A stretch of DNA of 64,000 nt from the NCBI GenBank assembly GCA_025642065.1, contig JAODUP010000485.1, positions 62,001-126,000 of the forward strand, written 5' to 3'. Shown one piece after another: positions 1-11,700 of the stretch (its first letter is position 1; each line of letters begins with the position of its first letter). The stretch is from Paralvinella palmiformis. Its lineage: Eukaryota > Annelida > Polychaeta > Terebellida > Alvinellidae. Position numbers and translations under genes: made by a program. The notes under the pieces are model-generated. The model saw nothing but the letters and a program-made list of their open reading frames with translations, made no database searches and had not been told where the DNA came from.

Positions 1-14
1 TAATGGGCAATTTG

Positions 15-55
15 GAAGTTTTGGAAATAATATTTTTACATGGACCTGGCAACTA

Positions 56-92
<37 letters not shown>

Positions 93-215
93 AGCTGTAT
101 ATTATTAAATTTGTTATTACATTAGAGTATTAACACCCTTGACATTTATATGTAGTAAACATTGAACGAACGGCTGATTCAGAATATAAAACAGTTCACT
201 TGCAATACAAGATAG
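15..215. repeat. Direct duplication, copy 1
   Basis: This stretch and 1395-1590 are diverged direct copies. Both contain 'ttattacattagagtatta' followed by a 'ttgacattta' block and 'ggctgattc'. A (TA)n array at about 60-90 interrupts this copy and is absent from the other. No coding potential is seen. Confidence 0.7.
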
Positions 216-1075
216 ACTTTAACTGAATAGACAATTTCTGTGACGACTGTGCCATTTAGCGAACTTCCGTTTGGGGGTCGAGTTTCACCGGGCTTGCTGA
301 ACCATATGATAAAAACATTCTTTTACAAATCGTGAAATCACAGAGATCACAATGTGTTTCATATATTGATAACATGTCCATTCTAGTTCCCAACTTTATG
401 ATTTATTTTCAATAACATGTAATGTTTTAGGCAAAGATAAACTATCAACTTTCCCCATACAAATAATCTTATCTATTAGTAAAATTAATTCTATGTTGTA
501 TTTAATAAAAGTAAAGCTGCTACAAGAACGTTTAGATCGATTTAGTTCTGTCAGTCCCCCAAAAAAGTAAATTTACAAACAATTAGTGAATTACACTTCT
601 TGCTTCATGCTACTACACACAGCATCAATGACCCACAAATCACAGTATATGTGGACTGTGCATATGTCGCGGAAATTGTCTACCTGTAATATAAGTACTT
701 TCATATTAAACACCATTTCATACAAATCTTTATCTCATGTAGCATTGTTATTCTGGATTTCAGGCAACACTCAACAGGTGGGAGCTGGAGAGCATGTTTC
801 CAGAATTTCTAAAATTTACAGGTAATGGTGATCATACAGGCATCTTCAAAATTATAAATCTAAACACTACAAGTTTGACATACAATCAAGAAATAACATA
901 TTTCCAATATGACTAATGTTATAGCTAACAAAACCGAAAAAGGAGTAAGTTTGTATTGCATCGACTCAGTAGGACTTGCTAACTAATACAATATATGTGG
1001 CAAGGTTTGATGTTTTGTAGTACTAGTGTGACACTTCAAACAGTCATATGATTTGTGAACATTCATGACTACACA
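216..1075. other. No gene recognised
   Basis: AT-rich sequence with only short, low-complexity open frames. A 79-codon frame at 586-825 has no recognisable domain. It ends against an (AC)n(TA)n compound microsatellite at about 1075-1132. Confidence 0.5.
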
Positions 1076-1078
1076 CAT

Positions 1079-1137
<59 letters not shown>

Positions 1138-1141
<4 letters not shown>

Positions 1142-1258
1142 TATTACATGGAGACTGAGACTAATATTTCAGCTGAATGATTGTGTCTTTCCAAAGGATT
1201 TAACACAATACTTATCAAGATATAACCCAATGATTGAGCGGACCGATTTTTCCAGATG
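1138..1258 (+). pseudogene. Recurring C-terminal ORF fragment, copy 1
   Basis: A reading frame contains 'DCVFPKDLTQYLS' and ends '...DFSR' then TGA. The same peptide and the same terminal DFSR-stop recur on the minus strand at 31991-32188. The similarity covers about 120 bp and is best in the coding register, so both look like remnants of the 3' end of one coding exon. I do not recognise the protein. The upstream part here is cut off by the (TA)n array. Confidence 0.35.
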
Positions 1259-1394
1259 AATGACACGGCTAAGACTTAGTTATTCATGTTGACTCGTAGG
1301 GGATTTTTAGTATGGTTTCAATGGATTAAATAAATGATTTTAAAATTAAACTTTTAGCTGAATGTAAATTGATTTTAATCAATAGTTTATAAAT

Positions 1395-1590
1395 ATTTAA
1401 TGTAGAGTTCTGGAAATATTAATTTTACTTGTACCTGGAAACCAATCATATATGTATCACCTGTATATTATTAAATGAAACATGTTATTACATTAGAGTA
1501 TTAACAGGCTTGACATTTACATAAATATTGCACGAATGGCTGATTCCGAAAATAAAATAGCTAGTCCACTTTCAGTACAAAATATCATGC
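1395..1590. repeat. Direct duplication, copy 2
   Basis: Partner of 15-215, in the same orientation and without the internal (TA)n. It shares 'ttattacattagagtatta' and the adjacent 'ttgacattta' block. Confidence 0.7.
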
Positions 1591-2033
1591 ATGAATACCA
1601 ATGTTATAGTAATAGGAATCACCCATTGAATTATAATCAATGTGATCATCGATTTTATCCATTCACATCGTTATGTCAGATGGCAAAGGTTTTACAAAAC
1701 ATAAGTTTGAACTAGACAGGCCCGACTATGACAGCCATGCAAATCGCGCTGAACGTTACTTAGTTTAATGACATATATCTATCTATATTGGATGAAGTCT
1801 ATGCCATTCTTATTAACTGCATAATTACGATCTGAAGATCATATACCCTTGATGGACTATAAACAAAATTCAAACATGGTTGGTAAATAGCCTATATACA
1901 GCTTTTCAGTAAGACATTTATCGGCGACTACACGCGTAAATCGCCATGTAACGCAGTGATTCTTAGACTTTTAACTCGGGACCGTAGTGTGAACTTCAGC
2001 CGCATGGTGGCGCTAGTGGAAATTGAATTGGTC

Positions 2034-2330
2034 TATTATCGATGTCTTCAAAGATTAGTTTGTCCAAGCGGATGATGTCATGAAGCGATTGTTATGAAAA
2101 CTGATAGCTTTAAAAATTGACATCTGTGGTAAAACGTCATGTTGTCGTAGCCTTGGTTTGCTAAATCTATATATTAACAATTTTAAACCAGACCTAATGT
2201 TTATTATACAAACCATGTAATTATAATATAGAGGTTTAGTGATTTTAATTACAAGCAGACTGAAGCTAGCCTTTAATCTTATAGTATAGGCTGAATATAA
2301 ATGGACTTAGGAAACAAGAGTCTGTTCCCA
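2034..2330 (+). promoter_or_regulatory. Upstream block of PAN-EGF gene copy 1 with TATA element
   Basis: This block recurs upstream of all three PAN-EGF copies and, without coding exons, at 32.2-34.9 kb. The most conserved element is 'tataaatggacttagg' (2296-2311), followed a little downstream by 'tctgttccca'. The TATA-like core together with conservation between paralogues suggests a core promoter. The transcription start is not determined. Confidence 0.5.
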
Positions 2331-2338
2331 CAAAATAC

Positions 2339-2375
<37 letters not shown>

Positions 2376-2631
2376 CTAAAGTTGTGCCTGTGGCGTGTCC
2401 CTGTAGAGAGCTGGTGAAAGAAAGAGAGAGAACCGCGTAGAAACATGTCGCACATAAAGCTGAGTGATAAAATAATAATAAGGTATTTGTACAGAACAAA
2501 GATAATAACCTCCGGCAAACATCATCATCTTGGAATAAAGACCACAATTATAATGACCTTAATAATAATAATAGTAGTAATATTATTATTATTATTATTG
2601 ATAAAAAAACGTTTTTGTTGCTTTCATTCAG

Positions 2632-3017
2632 GAGTTTATCACTAATGTTCATGTGTACATCGAGTTGGCTCTCATCTCTTCAAATAGTCTGTCTCGAGTG
2701 TACACACAACCAGCTGTCAGTAATGTTGGTTATCAAAGATTTTGTTATTCTGCTCATCGTTCTGACAAAAACAGGATGTTGTCAGGAAATTGTACCAACT
2801 CACCTCATGTCTACTGAGAAAAGGCCTTTCGATGATGACTTGGTGTTTACAATTAACACAAATACAAAGGCACAGTGTCATTATATCTGTATCCCAAATA
2901 ACGAGTGTGTGGCTGTTATTTATCGTGATCCTGGATTCCTTTGTCATGGCTACAAGATGATGTCTGAGGATGAATACCTTGTTCAAGATGAGTATGGATG
3001 GCACGTAACACGGACAG
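2632..3017 (+). CDS. PAN-EGF secreted protein copy 1, exon with signal peptide and PAN-like domain
   Basis: A pyrimidine-rich tract and CAG at 2629-2631 mark a 3' splice site, implying an upstream non-coding exon. I place the start at ATG 2723, because that is the methionine shared by all three paralogues. Coding runs 2723-3017 (295 nt, phase 1) to a GT donor at 3018. Residues 1-20 (MLVIKDFVILLIVLTKTGCC) look like a secretion signal. The mature part has 'AQCHYICIPNNECVAVIY' and a fourth cysteine in 'FLCHGYK', resembling the core of PAN/Apple domains, which bind protein or carbohydrate in secreted proteins. Ligand and function are unknown. It is spliced in phase to the EGF exon at 3920. Confidence 0.72.
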
Positions 3018-3919
3018 GTTTTGTATACAATACTAAATGATTGATATTGCCTATGTTTATATATGGTTAATATTTAGTAATATATTTTTATGTTAGTGTC
3101 AGATTGGTATGAAAAAAACGGATACATTCTAATTTATCTTTACGCTGAGCTTCATGACCGAACATTGTATTATATTATGTCACATATATGAAAACTATAT
3201 ATACTATGAGAATGGCTATGCTTTGGCATGTGCAAAAATATTTAGCTAATTGTTGCCAGATATGTGAACAAAATAAACATTTCTTTCATCTTGATATGTG
3301 AACACAATAAAATATTTCAAAAATCGATTTTGCTCGATTTTCACACTAAATATCTCTAGCGTAATAAATAATCGCAAAAATTGAACTTTCATTTGGTGTG
3401 TTGATTGTTTTTAATATAGTCTTTTTATAGTTTTGTAGACTTCTTTGCTTATTGGTCTTCAGTGCATATAGCAAGAAATATAGTAATAAAATCAATTTTC
3501 TAAATATTACCTTAAAGCGATATGATTATCTTAATTGACAAGTGTGTTTGATATTGTAGAAATGTTTGTCAAGAACGTTTATTATTAGTGATAAGTTTAA
3601 GAAAATAATTACTATAATAATTATCAACACACTATACCACATTTATAACTTCTATACATAAAAATGCAAATTAGTGATAATGTGTCTATGGCATTCGTTT
3701 TAAATTGATATTAAATTCCCATTTTATCTATTGAATAAAAGAGAGAAAAAAGGTGTTATACTAGCCCTAATACCTATTTCTACCATGTTTATTGATTATA
3801 GATGTTCAAAACCTCAAAACAAACAACGTATTGTTTTTCCTAAAGAATTAGCTGATACTATATCTATTATATGATACTATTATTAATATCGATATTAAAA
3901 TAACATTATTGATTTAAAG

Positions 3920-4047
3920 GCAAGAAAGAAAATCCATGTGAAGCTAATCCCGCATTATGTAAACATGGTGGCACGTGTCGGGTAGTGGACGATTTACCAA
4001 CGTGTTCGTGTCCGCCAAAATACCATGGAGACGTTTGTCAAGATAAG
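3920..4047 (+). CDS. PAN-EGF copy 1, EGF-like exon
   Basis: The acceptor AG is at 3918-3919. In the phase left by the previous exon it reads 'GKKENPCEANPALC', then 'KHGGTC', 'PTCSC' and 'GDVC'. That gives six cysteines in EGF spacing. Calcium-binding EGF residues are not obvious. The donor position used by copy 3 reads AT instead of GT here (after 4042). The nearest GT is at 4048, which changes the exit phase from 1 to 0. Confidence 0.68.
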
Positions 4048-4129
4048 GTATTTGTTTAGAAAGACTGAGATACATCTCACTTTATGTTATTATGTTATAT
4101 AGTGTCAGTCGTCTTCCTGTATTAACGGT

Positions 4130-4270
4130 CATCCAGTAACACGGTGGTTAACGGATTGCCCTCTGGACTTCCGTGTTAATGTTCGAATCCTATTTTTAGC
4201 TGGGATTGTGGGAAGTCTCATTGAAGGTGAATTCCCGGCCTCGTCTCAAAAGTGTCGTCAGTAGAGAAAC
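4130..4270 (+). mobile_element. tRNA-derived SINE in intron of copy 1
   Basis: A tRNA-like head with an A-box-like 'cacggtggttaacgg' and a B-box 'gttcgaatcc' at about 4190. It lies in the intron of copy 1 and is absent from the corresponding interval of copy 2. The tail is unclear, and a (CA)n array follows at 4384-4436. Confidence 0.5.
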
Positions 4271-4382
4271 TAAAAGAAACTTCACTCATTCGTTCAGGCT
4301 CACAACGGCATTTCTTAATTAATTAGTTTATTAGTTCACTACGCACAGCTTTAAAAGCTTCTTCCAAAGTTCCACAAAATTA

Positions 4383-4383
<1 letters not shown>

Positions 4384-4436
<53 letters not shown>
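4384..4436. repeat. (CA)n microsatellite
   Basis: About 26 uninterrupted CA units in the intron of PAN-EGF copy 1, just downstream of the SINE. Absent from copy 2. Confidence 0.95.
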
Positions 4437-4437
<1 letters not shown>

Positions 4438-4830
4438 TACATAATGAAATTTCAGTTCGTCGTATTATAAATGTTGGAAGTACTACCACGGTATCCAAAC
4501 CTAAATTTCAATAATGCTTAAATTGCTACACAACTATTTACAGGATCGTTGAAGCAAAATTATATCAATTACTTAATTGTTATAAAGCAAAGTGCATCAA
4601 TTTTGGATTATTTAACTTCAAATAACTGCTTTCGCTGTTTATCTAAATATAGCGGATCAATAAATTGACACAATCTTATGTCGACTGTTGTCATTAATGC
4701 TAGATCTCTAATCTCTGGAAATATTGTTTGGTATAAGAGTTATCAGCAGAAATCTTTAATTCAATTCGGTAAATGTTAACTAAGAATGTCCATTATAACT
4801 GATTTATTATAATAATAATTATTGTTGCAG

Positions 4831-4856
4831 GCGAAATTATTAAGTTAGAATCATAA
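4831..4856 (+). CDS. PAN-EGF copy 1, candidate terminal exon
   Basis: The acceptor 'attgttgcag' ends at 4830 and aligns with the 'cttttacag' acceptor of copy 2. In phase 1 the exon reads G-E-I-I-K-L-E-S then TAA (4854-4856). In phase 0, produced by the shifted donor, it stops at TAG 4846-4848. Either way the mature protein would be only about 125 residues, PAN plus EGF with a short tail. Assigned from paralogue alignment only. Confidence 0.45.
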
Positions 4857-5700
4857 CGTTTGCTTCGAATGTAGACGATATCACATATACATCGCTTAAT
4901 TTAGTTTGCAGTATAGAGCGTTATCATGAGCTTACATATGTCCCTATCCCAGTTAAAACTGGTGCTACTGTAAACCTAACACGGAGATAAACCTCTATAT
5001 CATTTTGCCGATGAGGGTTTTTATTAGTGTGTGTGCTTATGTCGGCTCTTATTTTTTGTTTCTACAGCAGATTGATAGGAACTAGCTGGCTGTTTGGTAG
5101 ACAGCTGCTGATTCTCAACACTACAAAAGACCACGCTTCAGCGTAATAGGAACATAAGATAAATATGGATTTGGAAAGAAGATCATTTTCCAGAAATAAA
5201 ACAAAGCTTTACAGATTATTATCACATCTTCGCAAAACTTCGCTCATGACGATGCCCCCTGCACTTCTTTGCAAAATGTATGCACTTTGTATTAAATTAT
5301 GTGTAGCATGCTTTTTTAAAATTAAAATAAGAAAACATAATTAATATCTTTACAGAACATTTTTCAGTACTTGATATGTTATTGTGGCCTACCTCTCATT
5401 ACTTGGTTCGGTAGCACCGTCAACAGTAACCTGTTTAAATTTTTTATTTATTATAAAGTTTTATTGTGTTAAAGTAACTGATTCCTTTATTAAAAGTGAT
5501 AAAAATACAAGGCTGAAAACTTTCGATAATAAAGATATTACAAAAACGTATCTCACCAAGCCTTTTTGATGGTGTTCGAATGTGTTCGAGCAATTCTCAG
5601 AATGCACTTGTATACACAAAGTATTAAGGCCAGAAGCAGAAGAAGCTCATTATAAACCCGTAAATTATGATAGTGTGTTATCCCATTGAATGATGTATCA
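4857..5700 (+). repeat. 3' flank of PAN-EGF duplication, copy 1
   Basis: Alignable by eye with 27880-28370 (+) and with 40300-39900 plus 37700-37400 (-). Shared landmarks are 'ttagaatcat', 'cagctgctgatt' and a block around 5050-5230. It contains 'ctctcattacttgg' at about 5393-5406, the unoccupied equivalent of a LINE target in copy 3. Confidence 0.65.
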
Positions 5701-5961
5701 GACGGTAGTAAATTCGTTGATTTTTTAATAAAAACGTTTATTTAACTGTTATAATATGTATCAGTTAGTAATATTTATTACGATAGTTGTAGTGTAATTG
5801 TGGCAAAATAATTGGCAGATTTCACCTCATAGTAGTTGTCTTTATATGATATATGGCATATATCATTTCGCCTCGTCTTAGAGAATTTAATGTTCAGCTA
5901 TATGATATAATTTTCTACCTGTTTTAAGTTACGATTTGCATGTTTATTATGTAAATGTGCG

Positions 5962-6006
<45 letters not shown>

Positions 6007-6430
6007 ATTTTTTAGAGTACAATTTTATAATATTTGTGAAGTAGATGTTGTAGGGAAGTTGATAAATAATTACCTCAGTTTTATGATATTTATTGTGGTT
6101 CCATACTTCACATAAGTCGCGTACTTGACATCGCTTTCATAACAAAGGACTACTGATCTGAGCACCATCAGCGTATATGGTGTATGATATACTGTGGCAT
6201 ACAACAATATGGTGATGGGGACGAGTACAAGTTGCAACTTCTGTGTAACACTAAAAGAAAGAAAGAACAATTGGATGTTTCGCCTTAATAAATGCACGTC
6301 TAGAGATGCACACAAAAAAACAACCAACACCGAACAAGGCTAGCAAAGCCAAATCATCTTTTCATCGGAGATAACAGAAACACTTTGATGGTAAACTGCA
6401 ATTAGGATCAGTTAAATTTTGTTCCGACTT
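5701..6430. other. No gene recognised
   Basis: AT-rich, with a (TA)n(CA)n array at about 5967-6005. An 86-codon minus-strand frame at 6070-6330 is hydrophobic but lacks any recognisable family pattern or support. Confidence 0.4.
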
Positions 6431-6439
6431 GGGAAATGT

Positions 6440-6995
6440 CACAATTAGTAATAATAATAATAATAATAATAAATAATAATAATAGTAATAGTAATAATAA
6501 TAATAATAACAAGAATATTAATAATAATAAATGTCAGTCGTATTCCATGCTAATATAAGAATATCTAGAGAAAAGAAAGGATTCTATCGGAAATTATTTA
6601 TCCATAACTATTTTGTCACAACATGACGTATAATCATAAAATAGGAAAACGGTTACTTTGTATTACTGATAACCGGGATTGTGTGTATTGATCCTGTGTC
6701 GTATCACTTACACATTATTTTTTTAATCTAAATCTTAAATTTGTATTTGTTTCTCAAAATAATTCTCCTACCAGATAACAATATCTACTTAGTCAATTAA
6801 TCTTAATGCCGATTATAAACTAAAAATCAGTATATTTTTAGTGGTATTTCGTGTAAATTTATTGATTGCAAATTACCACTTTTGATAACAATTCAATTTG
6901 TGGATCAAATATTTATACAGAGTAAAGATCACTTATTTGTATTATCACATCAATTAATATGATACATTATTTATAATATCAACCTAAATACTTTA
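6440..6995 (+). repeat. Dispersed repeat R1, copy a
   Basis: Begins with an (AAT)n tract, then 'gtcagtcgtattccatgcta', 'ttgtcacaacatgacgtata' and 'gtgtgtattgatcctgtgtc'. The same order recurs at 19128-19749 (+) and, more diverged, at 49740-50510 (-). It is non-coding and its element class is unknown. Confidence 0.75.
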
Positions 6996-7073
6996 TAAAG
7001 AAGAATACTTAGGGAAAATAAACGAATTCCGGTTTGTGGCACAATTTCTTTATATTCTTTTTGTGATAAAAAA

Positions 7074-7076
<3 letters not shown>

Positions 7077-7117
<41 letters not shown>

Positions 7118-7189
7118 CAGATAGATACACGATAGATAGATTGTCGACATAGATAAATAACAGTCCTTTTGTTTCCATTCACTAATCTG

Positions 7190-7247
<58 letters not shown>

Positions 7248-7304
7248 ATGTGTGGGTGGGTGACTGTGTGTGGGTGACTGTGTGTGGGTGACTGTGTGTG
7301 TGTG
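7077..7304. repeat. (TA)n and (GT)n/GTGGGTGACT microsatellite cluster
   Basis: Two (TA)n arrays (7077-7114 and about 7190-7227), then (GT)n and three copies of a 'gtgtgtgggtgact' unit. It directly precedes repeat R2 copy a. Confidence 0.9.
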
Positions 7305-7309
7305 TGTTT

Positions 7310-7690
7310 TATATAGTGGCCCAGCGAATATAGACATATCTAAGTATCCTTTGAGAAACATAAATATAAATATCATTAACACTAGACATACATTAATCTA
7401 AAAATTAAATGTTCCATACCTCCACATATTGATAAATGTGTACGTATACCTAAGCATGTGTCTGGTCTACTCGCTTTTCGTACGCGACAAATATGTCACG
7501 CCCACAGGAAAGCGGCTACATGCAGGCTACGTACAAAAAGCTGAAGCACGTAAAAAACATACCATTTGATACAACAGCTCGCAACAAACAACACGTGCGT
7601 GTGATTCAATGGTGACTTGCCGCATCCATAAGAAAACTACCTGGACCCAATAGTTTACATTCAACAGTAGTTATTGATAAAGTATATCAA

Positions 7691-7733
<43 letters not shown>
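7310..7733 (+). repeat. Repeat R2, copy a, with 40-codon ORF (7493-7615)
   Basis: R2 recurs at 22610-22790, 34940-35560 and 36210-36775. Here it carries ATG 7493 to TGA 7613-7615, a 40-residue frame starting 'MSRPQESGYMQATYKK' and ending in QW. Copy c at 35241-35363 has the same length and nearly the same peptide. The protein is unrecognised. An upstream 28-nt-scale deletion relative to copy c breaks any longer frame. It ends in a (TA)n array. Confidence 0.6.
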
Positions 7734-7736
<3 letters not shown>

Positions 7737-8212
7737 ACATATGGCTTACATGACTAGCAGGGTTGGAATGGAAACATGAATATGTGAGCTCGTCAAAACT
7801 TACCACGTGGCTGCTGTTATGTTATATAAAACGTCGAACTATTGCGATATGTATCTTAGGAACATGCATGGATGATAAATGTGTGACTAAATATTAAATT
7901 ATTTGCGAATACTTAAGACATAGGTACAATAATTGGTGAAAGATGGCTCTCAACGGCAAATTAAGTTGTGACAACAGAAATGAATAAATAGACAAAGAAA
8001 CATTTACATATACGTTGACTGACATTCAGTCAACAACATTAAATAAATATGTTGTTGATTTGTGCTTAATTGTATATTGGAAATGATGAATTTGTCGTTA
8101 TTTAACGGTTATCTGTTAAAATTGTTGTTTCATTTGTAAAATCAAAACTGACTAAAAATCTGACAAAAGGACGATAATTTCGTTGTTTAGGAAATAATTA
8201 ACTTGTAATTAG

Positions 8213-8290
8213 CAGATTTCTGTTCGAACCTAGGTGCCATAGATCTATGGCCAACTGCGCTACCAGCCAGGCCACGGAGGAGCCCACACA
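8213..8290 (-). mobile_element. tRNA-derived SINE head, family 6
   Basis: The reverse complement shows 'ctggctggtagcgcagttgg' (A-box region) and 'aggttcgaac' (B box). It closely resembles the minus-strand element at 60885-60958. It lacks a plausible mature tRNA variable and acceptor structure, so it is read as a SINE, not a gene. Confidence 0.55.
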
Positions 8291-8880
8291 CACAATCGGT
8301 AATCATAAAATCAATAACATAGTTGTTTGTAAAACCAATAGAGATATTAGATGGAGAATAAATTATATACTGAGTAAATTTGGTTTTAGTAATTCTAATA
8401 TACGATCATTCATGTTTCGCACCCACTGCACTAGTTTGTATGCCCCCCCCCCGTTGTGGCGATTAAATTTGCCATCTTTAAATGGATTTGATGCAACATA
8501 GAGACATTGTATGAGAAAAATCTAGCGTATGACTCCTGGAACCTATTGTCGACTGCTGGAACATTTATATGGAAGTTCTGGCATAAAAACGAATTGCTAG
8601 AAGATGTACATCATTTTATCAATCCATTTGTATTAGCAATAACGAATGTTCTCGTCTATGTTCGATGTTATGTAAAACATCAATGACACCTGTCGCAATG
8701 AGCAAAAGGTAGTTATGTGAAAAATGTAATTAAACTATATGATTGTAATGATAAACGTAAAAGAGATGAATTTGCACTTAATGAACTATGCCTAGTTAGA
8801 GATGAAATACTAAATATTGATATTGATAATGGCGATATACTTTGTTTCATTAATTGGTTAGGATAAAGTTATGTTTTATT
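8291..8880 (+). pseudogene. C-terminal fragment of Jockey/CR1-type LINE reverse transcriptase
   Basis: Contains 'FMFRTHCTSLYAPP' and 'LWRLNLPSLNGFD', then in other frames 'YRKC', and further on 'DEFALNELCLVRDEI'. This is the post-RT C-terminal region of the LINE family that occupies 9310-11700 on the other strand ('YCMSLYGSQLW' there). It has frameshifts and stops, and no catalytic motif is present. Confidence 0.55.
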
Positions 8881-9057
8881 TATTTTCTCTAATTTTATTT
8901 CTATATGTAATTACGAAACAAATTACACACAAGCACACAGACACGCATGCACGCACGGACGCATGGCTTTTATGAAGACTACCTTTAGGATCTATTCATA
9001 CCTTTGAAGTATTTAGCCATATATACGAATCCAAAAACTGACTTAAACTAGTTGTAT

Positions 9058-9059
9058 TA

Positions 9060-9156
<97 letters not shown>

Positions 9157-9160
9157 GCAA
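9058..9160. repeat. (TAC)n(TAA)n microsatellite
   Basis: Trinucleotide TAC/ACT units grading into TAA units. Confidence 0.95.
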
Positions 9161-9309
9161 CAACAATAACAACAACAAAGTGAATAATCATAAATACATT
9201 TTTGGCCAATTCAAGTTTTTGTCAACCAAACATCATGTTATTCTTGCAGATTAATTTGTAGTTTTCAGAGAATATATAATATCGATAAATCATATATAAA
9301 TTTGTGCCT

Positions 9310-11700
9310 TTATAATAATAATAATATTTTATTCGTATTATAATAATACAGAGAACACTGGGTGCATGTACATAAATACGTTAGTACCATTACAACAAAA
9401 CAAGAAAAATACAATTATATAGCAGTAACACCAAATATGAATACATATTACTCATATATATTATGCTCATTACAGCCTTAGCTATATCTGTAGAAACATT
9501 AGTTATCACTGTATAGCCATATAACCACGAAACACCGCTCTATTTATTATTTAGCATAATGTGTCTGACGTAGACCAAGCTAAATTATTCCGTGTATAGT
9601 TGAGTAATAATCTAGTCAATTTCAAACATATTTAATACAAATCGATTTGTGGAAACTCTAAGACAATGCTTTATGTAGAGCAATTCCTTTATAACATTAG
9701 TAATACTTTTAGTTTCTTCATCCACCAGCACATCATTAACATTTCTATATATATAGGTGTGCAGGTACCGATATTGAATCTAATCATACAAAATGATTTA
9801 CAAACTATTGAAATATTATTTGATACATTTTATCTACTCCCTAACAGAGCTAGTCTGAAACATGAATTAGAAATTAAATTTGGTGACTGATGTGCTGAGT
9901 GTATAAATTTCACGAATCGCATGTGTAGTTGCAGTTTGATATCTCTGTCGTCCGCTATGTAGTGCAAGTATTTACAGTGTGTATAGTAGGCTGAACGCCC
10001 AATATTCTACGCACAGATTTGCGCCAAGTAACATAAAAGGCTTCCATCATATACTTTGAAAATCCCATAATTGGCTACCATACAGAGACATGCAGTAAGA
10101 CTTGAATGATTTGGATCTTATATGTGAATGAGCATGCATAAAATGGGATAAAAACATGTTAACTTTGACATAAAAATCGTTCTCTGTCTCAGTAATTATA
10201 TTTGAGTTATATTTGGGACCGACCAATTATATTACCTAGATGTTTCTCATTGAGACTTTGTACAATGTGGCCATCCATAAAATTTACTCTTCTGTGAATT
10301 ACATCATATTCTTTAGCAAATGCTTCATATGTACACAATAGTTTCTTAACAGAGTATAAGCCAGCTGCTAACAAAATTACATCCACTGCATACCCGAGAG
10401 ATCTGCAATACATATTACCAACATAACAACTAAACACCACATAAAGATAATGTTCTCAAACGTTCGTCCATGTATATAATAAATAAGATTGGTGATAACA
10501 CACCACCTTGTTTTACGCCATTAATAACAGGTACATGGTTCGATATAAAATTACCCCATTTTACTCTGATACAACGAGAAGTGTATATATTGGCTAGAAA
10601 TCTAGCAACAGTCGGACATAGGTGACGTTTTATGAATAATTTGATTAATTTAACATAATTGACACGGTCAAATGCTCGACTAGCATCAAGTAGAACAGTG
10701 TACACATCTGTACTATTGTTCAAATATTATTGTGTAAGCTCCTTTACCACAAATGTACAATGAACAGTGGAATGCTAATTTTAAAACCGTATTGATAATC
10801 AGAGTTCTCAAATGTATCATGATGCTTCGATAGAATAACTCGATCCAACAGTTTGCCGAGCACACTGCTCAAAGGCGATAGCTCTATAATTACTTGAGCC
10901 ATTAAGTGACTTTCTCTTATTCTTTGGAATGGGAATTAATGTGGATAAATGTAAACCATCCGGTACACATCCACGAAATATCATGCTAGAAAATAACAAT
11001 GACAAGTAAACTTGTAATATCCTTGTTTCATTAATAATATAGTCTGAATAATATCCGGTTACCCATCATGCTTACTACGCTTAATAAAAAGTTTATTTTC
11101 AGACACTTGAGCCACAGTAATACAATGTTCAGAATTTGTACACGAACCCGAGGCACGTTGATTAGATATCATGGAACCAAGAGACTGTTTAACGGCATTC
11201 ATTTCAGATGCATCATAGGACACACTATTATACAATTCATCGTATTTACTGAGAAATAATTCAGAAATATTATATGCACCATTCACATTATTAATTTTAT
11301 CAGGCACTGTAGGACTCGTACCTTTCAATCTAAAAAATCTCACTCCAGAAATCTCTTTGGTTATTTTCCAACAAACCTTATTAGCGCTACAAGCTGATTT
11401 ATTTTGCTTTACACGACGTAACGCTAGATGGCACTGCGATAGAGTCTTACGTCTTATATCTGTCTGCCAAAATATCCGACTGAGGGGAATTGCATGACCT
11501 CCAAATCGAATGCCAAAACAATGCCCTACTTTTATATTCCTTCACGTGTTCGGATCATTCGGGGACACATTTTGATTTTTCAGATATGGTACATGGAATT
11601 ACTTCGCTTGCACTCAGATATGGAATTGAAGTGGAAGTAATGGGAATTATCGAAACGAATTCATCTTCTCCCTTGCCACATCAGAAACTATTCTAGCCTC
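9310..11700 (-). mobile_element. Dead non-LTR retrotransposon, Jockey/CR1-type, 5' truncated
   Basis: Minus strand, in order. The endonuclease C-terminal linker has 'EHVKEYKSRALFWHSIW', with a TGA where a tryptophan codon is expected. RT segments include 'YRAIA', 'LDASRAFDRVNYVKLI' and 'GVKQGGVLSPILF'. The catalytic box reads YAVD where YADD is expected. A C-terminal 'HVQ/NFMDGHIVQSLNEKHLG'-like region and 'YCMSLYGSQLW' follow. The 3' end is AT-rich with 'aataaaatattattatt' near 9310-9340. Several stops and frameshifts plus the catalytic Asp change show it is inactive. Clade placement within the Jockey/CR1 group is by recalled motif similarity. Confidence 0.75.

Noticed and set aside
2717..3004. 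95-codon minus-strand frames opposite each PAN exon (also 24667-24954 and 45132-45419 on the plus strand)
   Set aside because: Antisense shadows of the conserved coding exon; conservation follows from the sense frame.
4043..4050. U12-type AT-AC intron in copy 1
   Set aside because: The AT at the old donor is followed by AAGG, not the ATATCC-type U12 donor, and the downstream acceptor is an ordinary AG with a pyrimidine tract.
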